From contig DYBL01000037.1 of NCBI GenBank assembly GCA_019418625.1, positions 1-18,345 on the forward strand: DNA of 18,345 nucleotides, in the 5' to 3' direction. Position 1 is the stretch's first letter. Each line of letters opens with the position of its first letter. Made by a program: the position numbers and the translations under genes. Shown piece after piece: positions 1 to 6,493 of the stretch. The notes below the pieces were generated by a model. It ran no database searches, was not told the DNA's origin, and saw only the letters and a program-made list of their open reading frames with translations. Source of the stretch: Clostridiales bacterium (lineage in GTDB: Bacteria > Bacillota > Clostridia > Oscillospirales > Oscillospiraceae).

Positions 1-2
1 CG

Positions 3-467
3 CCGTATCAGCCGGGAGATGTTCTGTATGTGCGGGAGACATGGGCGGAAATGCCCTATGGATATGTGTACAGGGCAGACGAAGAGCAGCCGGAAGGGTG
101 GGAGGTTGACGATTGTTGGAGGCCGTCCATCCACATGCCGCGAGCGGCAGCGCGGATCTTCCTGCGGGTGACGGCGGTGAAGGTTGCGCGGCTGCAAGAG
201 ATCGAGAAAGAAGATGTGCTGCGCGAGGGAGTCGAGCCGAAATACTATGCCGGAGGCTGCAAGTGCGCATGGGCGTTTGAAGGATGCATGGAGAAACCGT
301 GCGCGAACAGAGATGGATATATCGACTTGTGCCACTGGATGCCGTTTTCGGAGCTGTGGGATAAAACGGTGAAACCTGCCGACAGATCCGCTTATGGCTG
401 GAAGGCAAACCCCTGGGTGTGGGTAATCGAGTTCGAGCGGATCAGCCGGGAGGAGGCGGAGAGATGA
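3..467 (+). CDS. ASCH/PUA-like phage protein, 5' truncated
   Basis: The reading frame is open to the left edge: before the GTG at 30 it reads PYQPGDVLYV, so the gene starts outside the window and the GTG is internal. The visible part carries RETWAEM near its start, WRPSIHMPRAAARIFLRVT in the middle and KANPWVWVIEFE near the end. I recall this pattern from a phage family whose missing N-terminus (about 30-40 residues) looks like an ASCH domain, a PUA-like fold linked to RNA or nucleotide binding. Two CxC/C-rich spots (GGCKCAW, EGCMEKPC) lie in the middle. The stop overlaps the next start by four bases (ATGA), so the two genes are translationally coupled. The exact role is unknown; the ASCH assignment rests on remembered family resemblance. 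Confidence 0.65.
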   Translation, partial: PYQPGDVLYVRETWAEMPYGYVYRADEEQPEGWEVDDCWRPSIHMPRAAARIFLRVTAVKVARLQEIEKEDVLREGVEPKYYAGGCKCAWAFEGCMEKPCANRDGYIDLCHWMPFSELWDKTVKPADRSAYGWKANPWVWVIEFERISREEAER

Positions 468-715
468 GATTCGGGAAATGCCGAGGCTGCGGTGCCCCTA
501 TCGTCTGGATCGGCACACCCGGCGGGAAGTCAATGCCATGCAATGCGGACCAGGTCCTTTACCGGGCCAGGGCCGGTGCCCCTGGGAAGATTGTCACCCC
601 GAACGGGGAAGTATTGAGCTGTGAACTCAATGTCTCTCCAGAGAAGGCAACCGGTGTCGGATATATCCCACATTTTGCGACTTGTCCGCAGGCGGGGAAG
701 CTTAGGAGAGGATGA
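464..715 (+). CDS. Small zinc-binding phage protein
   Basis: An 83-residue protein. The ATG at 464 is chosen over the in-frame GTG-type start at 419 because it follows a purine-rich GGAGGCGGAGAG site and overlaps the previous stop as ATGA. The N-terminus has C-x2-C (CRGCGAPIVW), followed by GKSMPCNAD and a C-terminal HFATCPQA; the four cysteines probably hold one zinc ion. Conserved proteins of this shape are common in accessory regions of gut Firmicutes phages. No enzymatic motif is visible, so it may bind nucleic acid or be purely structural. It belongs to the run of small coupled genes that ends at 2638. Confidence 0.7.
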   Translation: MRFGKCRGCGAPIVWIGTPGGKSMPCNADQVLYRARAGAPGKIVTPNGEVLSCELNVSPEKATGVGYIPHFATCPQAGKLRRG

Positions 716-724
716 CTAATCGAC

Positions 725-895
725 ATGAGCAAGAAGAACATGCGCCGCATCTCTATTCTGGTGACGGCGCAGACGGCTTATAACCTGGATCACCTGGCTG
801 CTATGTGCGGATACCGTGAGATTGGCCGGGTTGTGGACAAGCTGACCCGGGAGAAGATGCTCAGTCTGAGAGGAGGGGGTATGCGTGGCGATTAA
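725..895 (+). CDS. Tiny ribbon-helix-helix-like protein
   Basis: A 56-residue ORF starting at ATG 725 and ending at TAA 893-895. It reads MSKKNMRRISILVTAQTAYN and continues with LDHLAAMCGY, then IGRVVDKLTREKMLSLRG. A basic strand (RRISILVT) followed by two helices (TAYNLDHLAAM and GRVVDKLTREKML) is the pattern of Arc/MetJ-type ribbon-helix-helix DNA-binding proteins. It fills an otherwise empty gap and its end overlaps the next gene by 11 bases, as expected in a coupled phage operon. The upstream ribosome binding site is weak (GGAGAGGATGACTAATCGAC before the ATG). It could be a small transcriptional regulator or a plasmid-stability-like protein. The function is inferred from the fold pattern only. 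Confidence 0.6.
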   Translation: MSKKNMRRISILVTAQTAYNLDHLAAMCGYREIGRVVDKLTREKMLSLRGGGMRGD

Positions 896-1310
896 GAACT
901 ACACCACAACAGTGGAAGTACATAAAAGCCTGGGAGAGATTCAGGCCGCCCTTGCCAGCCACGGGGCACGGAAAATCATGGTGGACTATGACAGCACTGG
1001 GAACCCCGTCGGAATTACCTTCGGGATCGAGACGCCGGATGGCCCGCGGGGCTTTTTGCTCCCTGCCAACGTGGCCGGCGTCAAGGCGGTCTTTTCTCGG
1101 CAGAAGGTCCGGGCACCGGAGGGGCAGGCGGAGCGGACTGCCTGGCGTAACATCCGGGACTGGATCATGGCGCAGATGGCAATTGTGGAGGCCGGACAGG
1201 TGGAGCTTCAGGAGGTGTTTTTCCCTTATCTGACTGACGGCAGGGGCCGCACCGTCTATCAGCTTTATCAGGGCGGGCAACTGGACCTTGGCGACGGATC
1301 GGAGGGATGA
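885..1310 (+). CDS. Conserved phage protein of unknown function
   Basis: A 141-residue protein with a GTG start at 885, preceded by a strong AGGAGGGGG site at 871-879; the nearby ATG at 881 belongs to the previous gene's frame and stops at once. Notable stretches are ITFGIETPDGPRGFLLPANV, a VFSRQKVRA segment and ERTAWRNIRDWIMAQMAIVE. The end is VFFPYLTDGRGRTVYQLY. I recall close relatives in many Clostridia prophages, next to replication or recombination genes, always without an assigned role. The basic RQKVRA part and the helical middle could fit nucleic-acid binding, but no catalytic motif is seen. Its stop overlaps the next start as ATGA. Confidence 0.7.
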   Translation: MAIKNYTTTVEVHKSLGEIQAALASHGARKIMVDYDSTGNPVGITFGIETPDGPRGFLLPANVAGVKAVFSRQKVRAPEGQAERTAWRNIRDWIMAQMAIVEAGQVELQEVFFPYLTDGRGRTVYQLYQGGQLDLGDGSEG

Positions 1311-1888
1311 CCGTGAAAAATGAAGAAGCGATTGTGTTTTGGGAGAAACTGCGAAAAACGTTTAAAGAAAACGAGAAGGCGGAGAAGAACCCATTCGCAA
1401 AGATGCACTACAAGACTTCGATAGAAGCGATTGACGCCGCGCTGGAGGCATTGAACCAGGGCGCGGCATGGACCTCTAAGGCGGAGCCGCTGACCATGGA
1501 GCAGCTGCTTGAAATGGATGGGCAGCCGGTGTGGATCATGGAAGCTCCAGACTGGGGGCATTGGGAACTGTCTGAAGACGCTGGGGATTATCTAACAGAC
1601 AGAGATCCGGAGCTATATGGGCTTACATATCCAGACCCGGAAGGAAAGGGCGGATTGCACAAACTGGGCTGGATCGCCTACGCATACAAGCCGGCCTGCA
1701 TTGATTGGGAGGCGTGGTCCGGGTGCGAGTGCAATTCAAAAAAGAAAGCGTGCTGCACATGCATCTCCATGAGGTGCCAGTTTTGCATCGGGGAATCTGA
1801 GGATAAGCAGGGGCAATATTGCAGCACCTGCGGGCGACCGCTGACAGAGAAAGCCAGGGCAGAACTGGAGAAAAGGCTGAGGAGGTGA
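1307..1888 (+). CDS. Cysteine-rich conserved phage protein
   Basis: A 193-residue protein. Residues about 5-50 form a charged helical segment (EAIVFWEKLRKTFKENEKAE, IDAALEALNQ). Residues about 60-130 hold EPLTMEQLLEMDGQPVWI and GWIAYAYKP, a block I recall from many gut phage proteins. The C-terminus has about ten cysteines: GCEC, CCTC, MRCQFC, then YCSTCGRPLTEKA, which resembles a zinc ribbon. The typical family member ends in a single FCPxCGRPLT ribbon; here the extra CC-x-C and C-x2-C pairs suggest two metal sites. The start overlaps the preceding stop (ATGA), and the next gene begins four bases after its stop. The role is unknown. Confidence 0.7.
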   Translation: MTVKNEEAIVFWEKLRKTFKENEKAEKNPFAKMHYKTSIEAIDAALEALNQGAAWTSKAEPLTMEQLLEMDGQPVWIMEAPDWGHWELSEDAGDYLTDRDPELYGLTYPDPEGKGGLHKLGWIAYAYKPACIDWEAWSGCECNSKKKACCTCISMRCQFCIGESEDKQGQYCSTCGRPLTEKARAELEKRLRR

Positions 1889-1892
1889 CGGT

Positions 1893-2261
1893 GTGGCAGA
1901 GCGAAGGCATTTAAAAAAAGCGGAAAGGCTGGAGGTTTACAACAAAATGCGCGGGCATTGCGCTTATTGCGGGTGCGAACTCAGGTATGAAGACATGCAG
2001 GTGGATCACGTCATACCAATAAACGGATGGATGATTCAAGGAAGCGATACGATAGACAACATGCTTCCGGCTTGCCGCAGCTGCAATCATTACAAAAGCC
2101 GGATGCCGTTGGAAGGATTCCGAAAGATGGTCGAGAATATGCCGGCGGCTCTTATGAGAGATAGCGTTACATATCGAAACGCTGTGCGGTTTGGGCTGGT
2201 AAATCCAGCTCCACATCCGATTAAATTTTATTTTGAACAGATCGAACAGAGGGAGGAATGA
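1893..2261 (+). CDS. HNH endonuclease
   Basis: A 122-residue protein with a GTG start at 1893 after a GAGGAGG site at 1879-1885. It has the full HNH signature: C23-x2-C26 (HCAYCGC), the DH pair at 38-39 (VDHVIPI), N56 (DNMLPAC), C61-x2-C64 (CRSCNHYK) and H66. The zinc is held by the four cysteines and the DH/N/H residues form the beta-beta-alpha metal active site that cuts DNA. HNH proteins encoded beside terminases often assist cleavage of concatemeric DNA during packaging. Here the gene lies about 500 bp upstream of terL, with one small gene in between. Alternatively it may be a homing-type free-standing HNH nuclease; the compact size and operon position favour a phage function. Confidence 0.88.
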   Translation: MAERRHLKKAERLEVYNKMRGHCAYCGCELRYEDMQVDHVIPINGWMIQGSDTIDNMLPACRSCNHYKSRMPLEGFRKMVENMPAALMRDSVTYRNAVRFGLVNPAPHPIKFYFEQIEQREE

Positions 2262-2638
2262 GCGTGGAGCGGTTGACTTATCGTGATGCGAACGGAGAGG
2301 CATGGTACAGTGATGCCGGAACGGAAGCGGACAGATTACACTTCATCGCAGACATGGAGAACATCCTGGGCGGCAACTACGACCTGAACCGCCTGCGGGA
2401 ACTGGTGGAGGCTGACCGAAAGCGAGAATTTCGGCGGCAATTAAAGCGGTTTGACATCATGCCGACAAAGAAAACTCATGAAAAGGAGAGCAGGATAGAA
2501 CTGACGGATGTTAAGACCTGCAATCTGGTTGAGGAATTGAAAAAACGGGAGGGCGTAGATGTGCATGTTGTTGAAAATAGGAGTGATATGTTCGTGATGG
2601 CAGAAGGCCCGGCGGTGGTGCTGGTGATTACAGATTAG
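2258..2638 (+). CDS. Conserved phage protein of unknown function
   Basis: A 126-residue protein whose ATG overlaps the HNH stop by four bases. The N-terminus, ERLTYRDANGEAWYSDAGTE followed by ADRLHFIADMEN, is a block I recall from many Clostridia phage proteins. The C-terminal part (residues about 78-126) reads as a small alpha/beta unit: TCNLVEELKKREGVDVHVVE and GPAVVLVITD. The two parts are joined by a basic linker (ADRKREFRRQLKRF, KKTHEKESR). No catalytic residues are evident. It could be two small phage modules fused. It is the last gene of the left cluster; terL follows after a gap of about 115 bases. Confidence 0.65.
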   Translation: MSVERLTYRDANGEAWYSDAGTEADRLHFIADMENILGGNYDLNRLRELVEADRKREFRRQLKRFDIMPTKKTHEKESRIELTDVKTCNLVEELKKREGVDVHVVENRSDMFVMAEGPAVVLVITD

Positions 2639-2754
2639 GCAGAATGCAGGCCGGCGGCCTGCATGGAGAGTAGGTGAAAATTGGCAACGCAAATGCGGCA
2701 ATTTCCCGGGAAAAGAGCATGCAAAGAGAGAAACACGAGAAAGAAGGTGCGCCC

Positions 2755-4437
2755 ATGGCAGAACTGCGGGATCCGGAGGTCTACATACCGCAGTTTTTAA
2801 AGATCCGGACCAAGCGAGGGGCCTTGGCTCCGCTTCGGCCAAAGCGTGCCCAGCAGATGCTTCTGGACACCATCAAGCGTGAGCGGGCGGCAGGCAGACC
2901 GCCCCGGATCCTGATTTTGAAGGCCCGGCAGCTGGGCCTTTCCACCATCACGGAGGGGGTGATGTTCCATAGCAGCGTGACAGGCAAGCTGGTGCAGACG
3001 CTGATCGTGGCCCACCGGGACGACTCCACCACTAAGCTGTTCCGCATGAACAAGCTCTTTTATGACTGCCTGCCCCGTCGGCTTCAGCCCATGTGCAAGC
3101 ACTCCAACGCCAAAGAGCTGGTCTTTGAGAATCCCACGCGGAACCCGGATGAAAAGCGGCGGCGGCCGGGGCTCATGTCCTCCATCCGCTGTGTCACCGC
3201 CAACGACGGCATGGGCCGCAGTGAGACGCTCAACAATGTCCATCTGTCGGAGTTTGCCTTCTGGAAGGGAAACAAGAACGAGATCCTGGACGGCGTCATG
3301 CAGGCCGTGCCGGCGGATGTCCGTACGCTGGTGGTCATTGAGTCCACCGCCAACGGATACAACGAGTTCAAGGACCTATGGGACGGGGCGGTGGCCGGGA
3401 ACAACGGCTGGGTGCCGCTGTTCATCGCCTGGTTCCATGAAGAGGAGTACCGGATGGAGGTGCCGGCGGGGACGGTTTGGGACCAGGAGGAGCAGGCGCT
3501 CATGGAGGCATACCACCTCTCCCCGGAGCAGATGGCGTGGCGGCGGTGGTGCATTGCCGTCAACTGTCACGGGGACAAGCGGAAGTTCCAGCAGGAGTAT
3601 CCCTCCACGCCGGAGGAGGCGTTCCTCTTCTCCGGCACGCCGTTTTTTGACAACGAGCAGATCCTGCTGCGCCTGGCCGCGGCAGCGGAGCCGGTGGATG
3701 TAGGCACATTTTTCTACCCGGAGCCGGAGGCGGGGGCGGCCCCGTCGGGCTGGACGTGGAGCAGTGACCGTCGCGCCGGCTTCATCCGCATCTATGCCAT
3801 GCCCGAGCAGGGAGCGCCCTATGTCATCGGCGGAGACACCGCCGGAGAGGGAAGCGACAAATTCACCGCCTGGGTGGTGGACAACCGAACCGGCAGCCAG
3901 GTGGCGGAGCTGGAATTTACCTTTTCCGAGCTGCTCTATGCCCGGCAGCTCTACTGCCTGGGACTTTTTTATAACACGGCGCTCATTGCCGTGGAGACCA
4001 ACTTCTCCACCTATCCCCAGCGCAAGCTGGAGGAGTGGGATTATCCGAGCCTTTATGTGCGGGAACGCTTTGACACCTACACCCGAAAGACGGCAAAGGC
4101 CTTCGGCTTCCAGACGACGCCCCAGACCAGGCCGGTCATCCTGGCCCAGCTCCACGCGGTGATGGAGGAGCAGCCGGAGCTGGTGACCAGCCGGGAGACG
4201 CTGCGTCAGATGCTGCATTTTGTCTACAACGAGCAGCACCGGCCGGAGGCGGAGGAGGGAGAGCACGATGATCTGGTCATGGCGGCCGCCATCTGCCACT
4301 TTGCCCGGTCTCAGCAGCGCGTGACCATGGACGGAGGCCGCGCTGCGGACACTTCCCGCTGGACAGAGGATATGTGGGAGGATTACCGGGCGGCGGACGA
4401 GGAAGGAAAGCGGCGGCTGATGGAACTGTGGACATAG
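2755..4437 (+). CDS. terL: Terminase large subunit
   Basis: The ATP-driven DNA packaging motor and nuclease. The frame opens with a GTG at 2674 (587 residues), but the ATG at 2755 is preferred (560 residues): it has an AAGGTG site five bases upstream and begins the recognisable MAELRDPEVYIPQFLKIR. From that start, the ATPase has a Walker A-like KARQLGLST at residues 56-64, a Walker B-type segment NNVHLSEFAFW at about 160-170, and the coupling motif ESTANG beginning at E196. The RNase H-like nuclease has D361 (GGDTAG), E414 (AVETN) and D505/D506 (HDDLVMAA), the acidic metal-binding set. The length is normal for a large terminase. Unusually, the small subunit is not upstream but about 3.5 kb downstream. 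Confidence 0.95.
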   Translation: MAELRDPEVYIPQFLKIRTKRGALAPLRPKRAQQMLLDTIKRERAAGRPPRILILKARQLGLSTITEGVMFHSSVTGKLVQTLIVAHRDDSTTKLFRMNKLFYDCLPRRLQPMCKHSNAKELVFENPTRNPDEKRRRPGLMSSIRCVTANDGMGRSETLNNVHLSEFAFWKGNKNEILDGVMQAVPADVRTLVVIESTANGYNEFKDLWDGAVAGNNGWVPLFIAWFHEEEYRMEVPAGTVWDQEEQALMEAYHLSPEQMAWRRWCIAVNCHGDKRKFQQEYPSTPEEAFLFSGTPFFDNEQILLRLAAAAEPVDVGTFFYPEPEAGAAPSGWTWSSDRRAGFIRIYAMPEQGAPYVIGGDTAGEGSDKFTAWVVDNRTGSQVAELEFTFSELLYARQLYCLGLFYNTALIAVETNFSTYPQRKLEEWDYPSLYVRERFDTYTRKTAKAFGFQTTPQTRPVILAQLHAVMEEQPELVTSRETLRQMLHFVYNEQHRPEAEEGEHDDLVMAAAICHFARSQQRVTMDGGRAADTSRWTEDMWEDYRAADEEGKRRLMELWT

Positions 4438-4458
4438 CCGAAGCGCCGCCTGCGGCGG
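4437..4458 (+). repeat. 22-nt direct repeat, left copy
   Basis: A perfect 22-base match to 4607-4628, starting GCCGAAGCGCCGCC and containing the CGCCGC-CT-GCGGCG hairpin. The left copy begins on the last base of the terL stop codon. The two copies are 170 bp apart and bracket most of the structured non-coding stretch. Confidence 0.85.
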
Positions 4459-4606
4459 ATGAAGCGAGGCTATGTCGAGGAAGTGCCCCGGCTGGCGGCT
4501 TCGGCAGGAGCTGCCGGCCGGTCGGCACGACGGTGAGCAGAGCGGCGCGATTGGCGGACACGAAGTGGCCGGGAATCGCAATGCCGCGACGGTGGAACTA
4601 CTTTTT

Positions 4607-4628
4607 GCCGAAGCGCCGCCTGCGGCGG
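4607..4628 (+). repeat. 22-nt direct repeat, right copy
   Basis: The second copy of the repeat at 4437-4458, identical over 22 bases and again containing the CGCCGC-CT-GCGGCG hairpin. It is followed at once by the TTTACC-GGAA-GGTAAA hairpin. The pair could mark the ends of an inserted or duplicated element, or be two copies of an RNA hairpin module. Confidence 0.85.
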
Positions 4629-4644
4629 TTTACCGGAAGGTAAA

Positions 4645-4666
4645 AAGAAAAGGCCCGGAGGGCCTT
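4645..4666 (-). terminator. Rho-independent terminator-like hairpin facing left
   Basis: Read on the minus strand, a perfect 7-bp stem AAGGCCC/GGGCCTT with a three-base loop is followed by TTCTTTTT. On the plus strand it is followed by CAAAAAAT, so it is a poor terminator in that direction. The only minus-strand gene to the right is the one at 5598-6371; its read-through, antisense to the two genes between, could stop here. Confidence 0.5.
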
Positions 4667-4689
4667 CAAAAAATAAGGAGGAACACAGA

Positions 4690-5193
4690 ATGAAACAGTA
4701 CATCGGAACCAAGCTCATTGAGGCGACGCCCGCGCTGCGGTACAGCGATGGGAAGGAGACCATGGTGGTGGAACTGGGCCGGGACAAAACGGCAGCGGAG
4801 GCGGCATTTATCGGACGGGCGGAGATGTGCGACATGGGATACCGTGTCCATTACCTGGATGGGTACGAGAGCTGGAGTCCTCAGGATGTATTCGAGGCGG
4901 CATATTTGCCTTTGACGGTAAACCAGGAGCTGCGGACCGGCGCTCCCAGCATCAGCCGGGAGATGGTGGATGACTTTATCCGGGGAACGGAGGTTATCAC
5001 CCTGGGTAAAAAGACCACCGTGGTACGGGCGGTGCTGTGCAACGGCTTTGAGATCGTGGAGTCCAGCGCCTGCGTCAGCGAGGAAAACTACGATGAGCGC
5101 CTGGGTGCGGAGATTTGCATGGAGAAGATCCGGGACAAGGTGTGGATGCTGCTGGGCTTTTTGCTCCAGACGGCGGTACATGGGGTGAAGTGA
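4690..5193 (+). CDS. N4 Gp49/Sf6 gp66-type phage protein
   Basis: A 167-residue protein behind a strong AAGGAGG site. The C-terminal half (residues about 90-160) matches the pattern I recall for the N4 Gp49/Sf6 gene 66 family: ITLGKKTTVVRAVLCNGFEI, then ESSACVSEENYDE, then GAEICMEKIRDKVWMLLGFL. Typical members read like GESACVDPENFDxxxG with NKIWPLEGYLL. The N-terminal half (KQYIGTKLIEA, GYRVHYLDGYESWSPQDVFE) looks like a separate small module also found alone in phages, so the protein is probably a fusion of two accessory domains. The molecular function of the family is not established as far as I know. The stop codon overlaps the next gene's ATG by one base. Confidence 0.75.
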   Translation: MKQYIGTKLIEATPALRYSDGKETMVVELGRDKTAAEAAFIGRAEMCDMGYRVHYLDGYESWSPQDVFEAAYLPLTVNQELRTGAPSISREMVDDFIRGTEVITLGKKTTVVRAVLCNGFEIVESSACVSEENYDERLGAEICMEKIRDKVWMLLGFLLQTAVHGVK

Positions 5194-5531
5194 TGGGCGA
5201 AAAGAACATGAAAAAGGCGATGCTGTCCCAGCCTATGGCGGGAAAGACCGAAGAAGAGATCGTGGAGACCCGGAACCGGGCTATTGCTGCTCTGAAGGCT
5301 CAGGGCTATGAGGTTGTGAACACCCTGTTCACGGACGAATGGTACAGCAAGGAGAAAATGGAAGAGCGCGGCGTGGTGCAGATCCCGCTGTGCTTTTTGG
5401 CCAAGTCCCTGGAGAATATGTCGCTGTGCCATGCAGCCTACTTCTGCAAGGAATGGGAGACAGCCAGGGGCTGCCGCATTGAGCATGAGTCGGCGGTGGC
5501 CTACGGCTTGACGGTTTTGTATGAGGAGTAA
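5193..5531 (+). CDS. DUF4406-type nucleoside deoxyribosyltransferase-like protein
   Basis: A 112-residue protein. The ATG at 5193 overlaps the previous stop (TGATG); an ATG at 5208 (MKKAMLSQPMAG) is the alternative. The sequence KKAMLSQPMAGKTEEEIVET, the Rossmann-like NRAIAALKAQGYEVVNT, then LAKSLENMSLCHAAYFCKEW and CRIEHESAVAYGL follow the DUF4406 pattern. This fold is related to nucleoside 2-deoxyribosyltransferases; the usual catalytic glutamate would be the one in GCRIEHESAVAYG. In phages such proteins may act on nucleotides or modified bases, but the substrate is unknown. It ends just before a pair of GC-rich hairpins and the convergent minus-strand gene. Confidence 0.75.
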   Translation: MGEKNMKKAMLSQPMAGKTEEEIVETRNRAIAALKAQGYEVVNTLFTDEWYSKEKMEERGVVQIPLCFLAKSLENMSLCHAAYFCKEWETARGCRIEHESAVAYGLTVLYEE

Positions 5532-5533
5532 AC

Positions 5534-5580
5534 GCGCGGCCGCCAGGCCGCGCCGGGGGCCATGGATGTGGCCTCCGGCG
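5534..5580. terminator. Pair of GC-rich hairpins between convergent genes
   Basis: Two adjacent stems: GCGCGGCC-GCCA-GGCCGCGC at 5534-5553 (perfect, 8 bp), and an 11-bp stem with one G-U pair at 5551-5561/5570-5580 with loop ATGGATGT. CCGCCAGGC (5540-5548) can also pair with GCCTGGCGG (5583-5591), so alternative folds exist. No T-run follows on either strand. The position between a plus gene ending at 5531 and a minus gene ending at 5598 suits a bidirectional transcription barrier, though it is not a classic intrinsic terminator. Confidence 0.4.
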
Positions 5581-5597
5581 GAGCCTGGCGGGGAGAT

Positions 5598-6371
5598 TTA
5601 TGATTTCTTAATAAGTTCAATGCGAGAGATATTGCCCAGTCCGCAAGTGTCTTTAGTGCAGATCAGTGGTTGAACTTGCACATAGTAATTTCCAAAAATA
5701 TCGCTGAATGTGATTTCAATATCGTACTGAACCCGATAATTGTCATCTGCTTCGGAAGGAATTTGAATGTATAAACGAAATGAAGTGGTTTCATTAGAAC
5801 CAATACTTTTCAACAGGGTTGATTTATTTTGGGGAGTACCTAAACAGGAAACTGCGACATTCAAAGCAGGACCCGTTCCAATATTTTTAAAAGTAAAAAG
5901 TACGTCGTTGGAATGAAAATTTTTATATTGTTTCAATTTTTCTTTATATCCACTTGCATTGGAGGGACGAAAAGCATCGTGAAATCCTTCTGATATATCC
6001 AAAAAAATTGCACCGAAAAACGTTGGAGAAGAAGTCATTTCCTCAAGCGAATAAGGAATATTACAAATTTCACAAGAAATCACCGGTATGACAGCCAAGC
6101 GGTGGCTTTCCTTGTTCTCTTCGTGCTGTCTGCGAGCCTCTTCACGATTATCATACAGAGCCGCGAGTGCGGGCAGGCAGCCGATGGCGCCGCCCAGGTA
6201 GCTGCCCCAGAAGGTCAGCCAGGTATCTGATTTCAGAGATGTGTTGAACGATACAATTGGGAGACGCATCCCTATATTGACAACTACGGCGATTATTAGA
6301 GCGGCGCAGAAATACGCTGCGATCCAGTGCTTTTGGATAAATTTGGTCAGCTTTTGATTGCCTTTTTTCAT
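5598..6371 (-). CDS. Two-helix membrane protein, low-GC phage cargo gene
   Basis: A 257-residue protein on the opposite strand to all others. The ATG at 6371 has a CGGAGG site seven bases upstream. The basic N-terminus leads into a membrane helix at residues 16-35 (WIAAYFCAALIIAVVVNIGM), then a short loop and a second helix at about 50-72 (TWLTFWGSYLGGAIGCLPAL). A charged, probably coiled stretch follows (DNREEARRQHEENKESHR), then a soluble beta-rich domain from about 92 to the end. The layout, with SDTWLTFWGSYLGG, resembles membrane-anchored proteins of unknown role that I recall from Clostridia. Base composition is clearly more AT-rich than its neighbours, and it has its own promoter, so it looks like a moron: a recently acquired gene expressed in the lysogen. 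Superinfection exclusion or host-surface change is a guess. Confidence 0.75.
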   Translation of the reverse strand: MKKGNQKLTKFIQKHWIAAYFCAALIIAVVVNIGMRLPIVSFNTSLKSDTWLTFWGSYLGGAIGCLPALAALYDNREEARRQHEENKESHRLAVIPVISCEICNIPYSLEEMTSSPTFFGAIFLDISEGFHDAFRPSNASGYKEKLKQYKNFHSNDVLFTFKNIGTGPALNVAVSCLGTPQNKSTLLKSIGSNETTSFRLYIQIPSEADDNYRVQYDIEITFSDIFGNYYVQVQPLICTKDTCGLGNISRIELIKKS

Positions 6372-6398
6372 GGAATACCTCCGAGCTGCTTTTTATCC

Positions 6399-6427
6399 AA
6401 TATATCCCATAAAGCGACAGCTGTAAA
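6399..6427 (-). promoter_or_regulatory. Sigma-70-type promoter for the minus-strand gene
   Basis: Read on the minus strand, TTTACA (6427-6422) and TATATT (6404-6399) are separated by exactly 17 bases. Each differs from consensus at one position. The -10 box lies about 28 bases upstream of the start codon at 6371, and the ribosome binding site lies between them. The 5' leader would be about 20 bases long. Confidence 0.75.
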
Positions 6428-6473
6428 GCGGCATAAGCCGCACAGAGGAGTTCCATTTGACATATTGATATTT

Positions 6474-6493
6474 GATACGCGCACGCGCGTATC
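6474..6493. promoter_or_regulatory. Perfect inverted repeat, operator candidate
   Basis: GATACGCG-CACG-CGCGTATC: eight-base arms with a four-base centre. It lies between two divergent genes, next to the three TTGAYA motifs, and about 45 bases upstream of the minus-strand -35 box. This suits a dimeric repressor site. A short RNA hairpin is the alternative. Confidence 0.45.

Larger units (their letters stand above)
4437..4689 (+). other. Structured non-coding stretch, candidate RNA element
   Basis: No convincing gene lies here. The stretch is a chain of predicted hairpins: CGCCGC-CT-GCGGCG at 4444-4457; a GTGCC/GGCAC outer stem at 4483-4487/4524-4528 enclosing CGGCAG-GAG-CTGCCG at 4502-4516; GCGATTGGC paired with GCC and AATCGC at 4547-4579 around CAC-GAA-GTG; a second CGCCGC-CT-GCGGCG at 4614-4627; TTTACC-GGAA-GGTAAA at 4629-4644; and AAGGCCC-GGA-GGGCCTT at 4650-4666. 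It ends at an AAGGAGG ribosome binding site for the gene at 4690. It may be a phage non-coding RNA, a 5' leader, or a small repetitive extragenic element. Pairings were found by eye; no known RNA family was recognised. Confidence 0.45.

Noticed and set aside
3376..4581. A 401-codon minus-strand open frame opposite terL
   Set aside because: It overlaps the nuclease domain of terL, where the plus-strand motifs are clear, and its composition is shadow-like.
4437..4628. CRISPR array suggested by the 22-nt repeats
   Set aside because: There are only two copies, 170 bp apart, with no regular spacers and no cas genes.
4472..4693. A 73-codon plus-strand frame in the terL downstream gap
   Set aside because: No ribosome binding site and no recognisable domain; it runs through all the hairpins and overlaps the start of the next gene. 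A non-coding explanation fits better, though conservation should be checked.
6457..6485. TTGACA as the -35 box of a plus-strand promoter
   Set aside because: No acceptable -10 box occurs 16-18 bases downstream; the place is occupied by the GC-rich palindrome.
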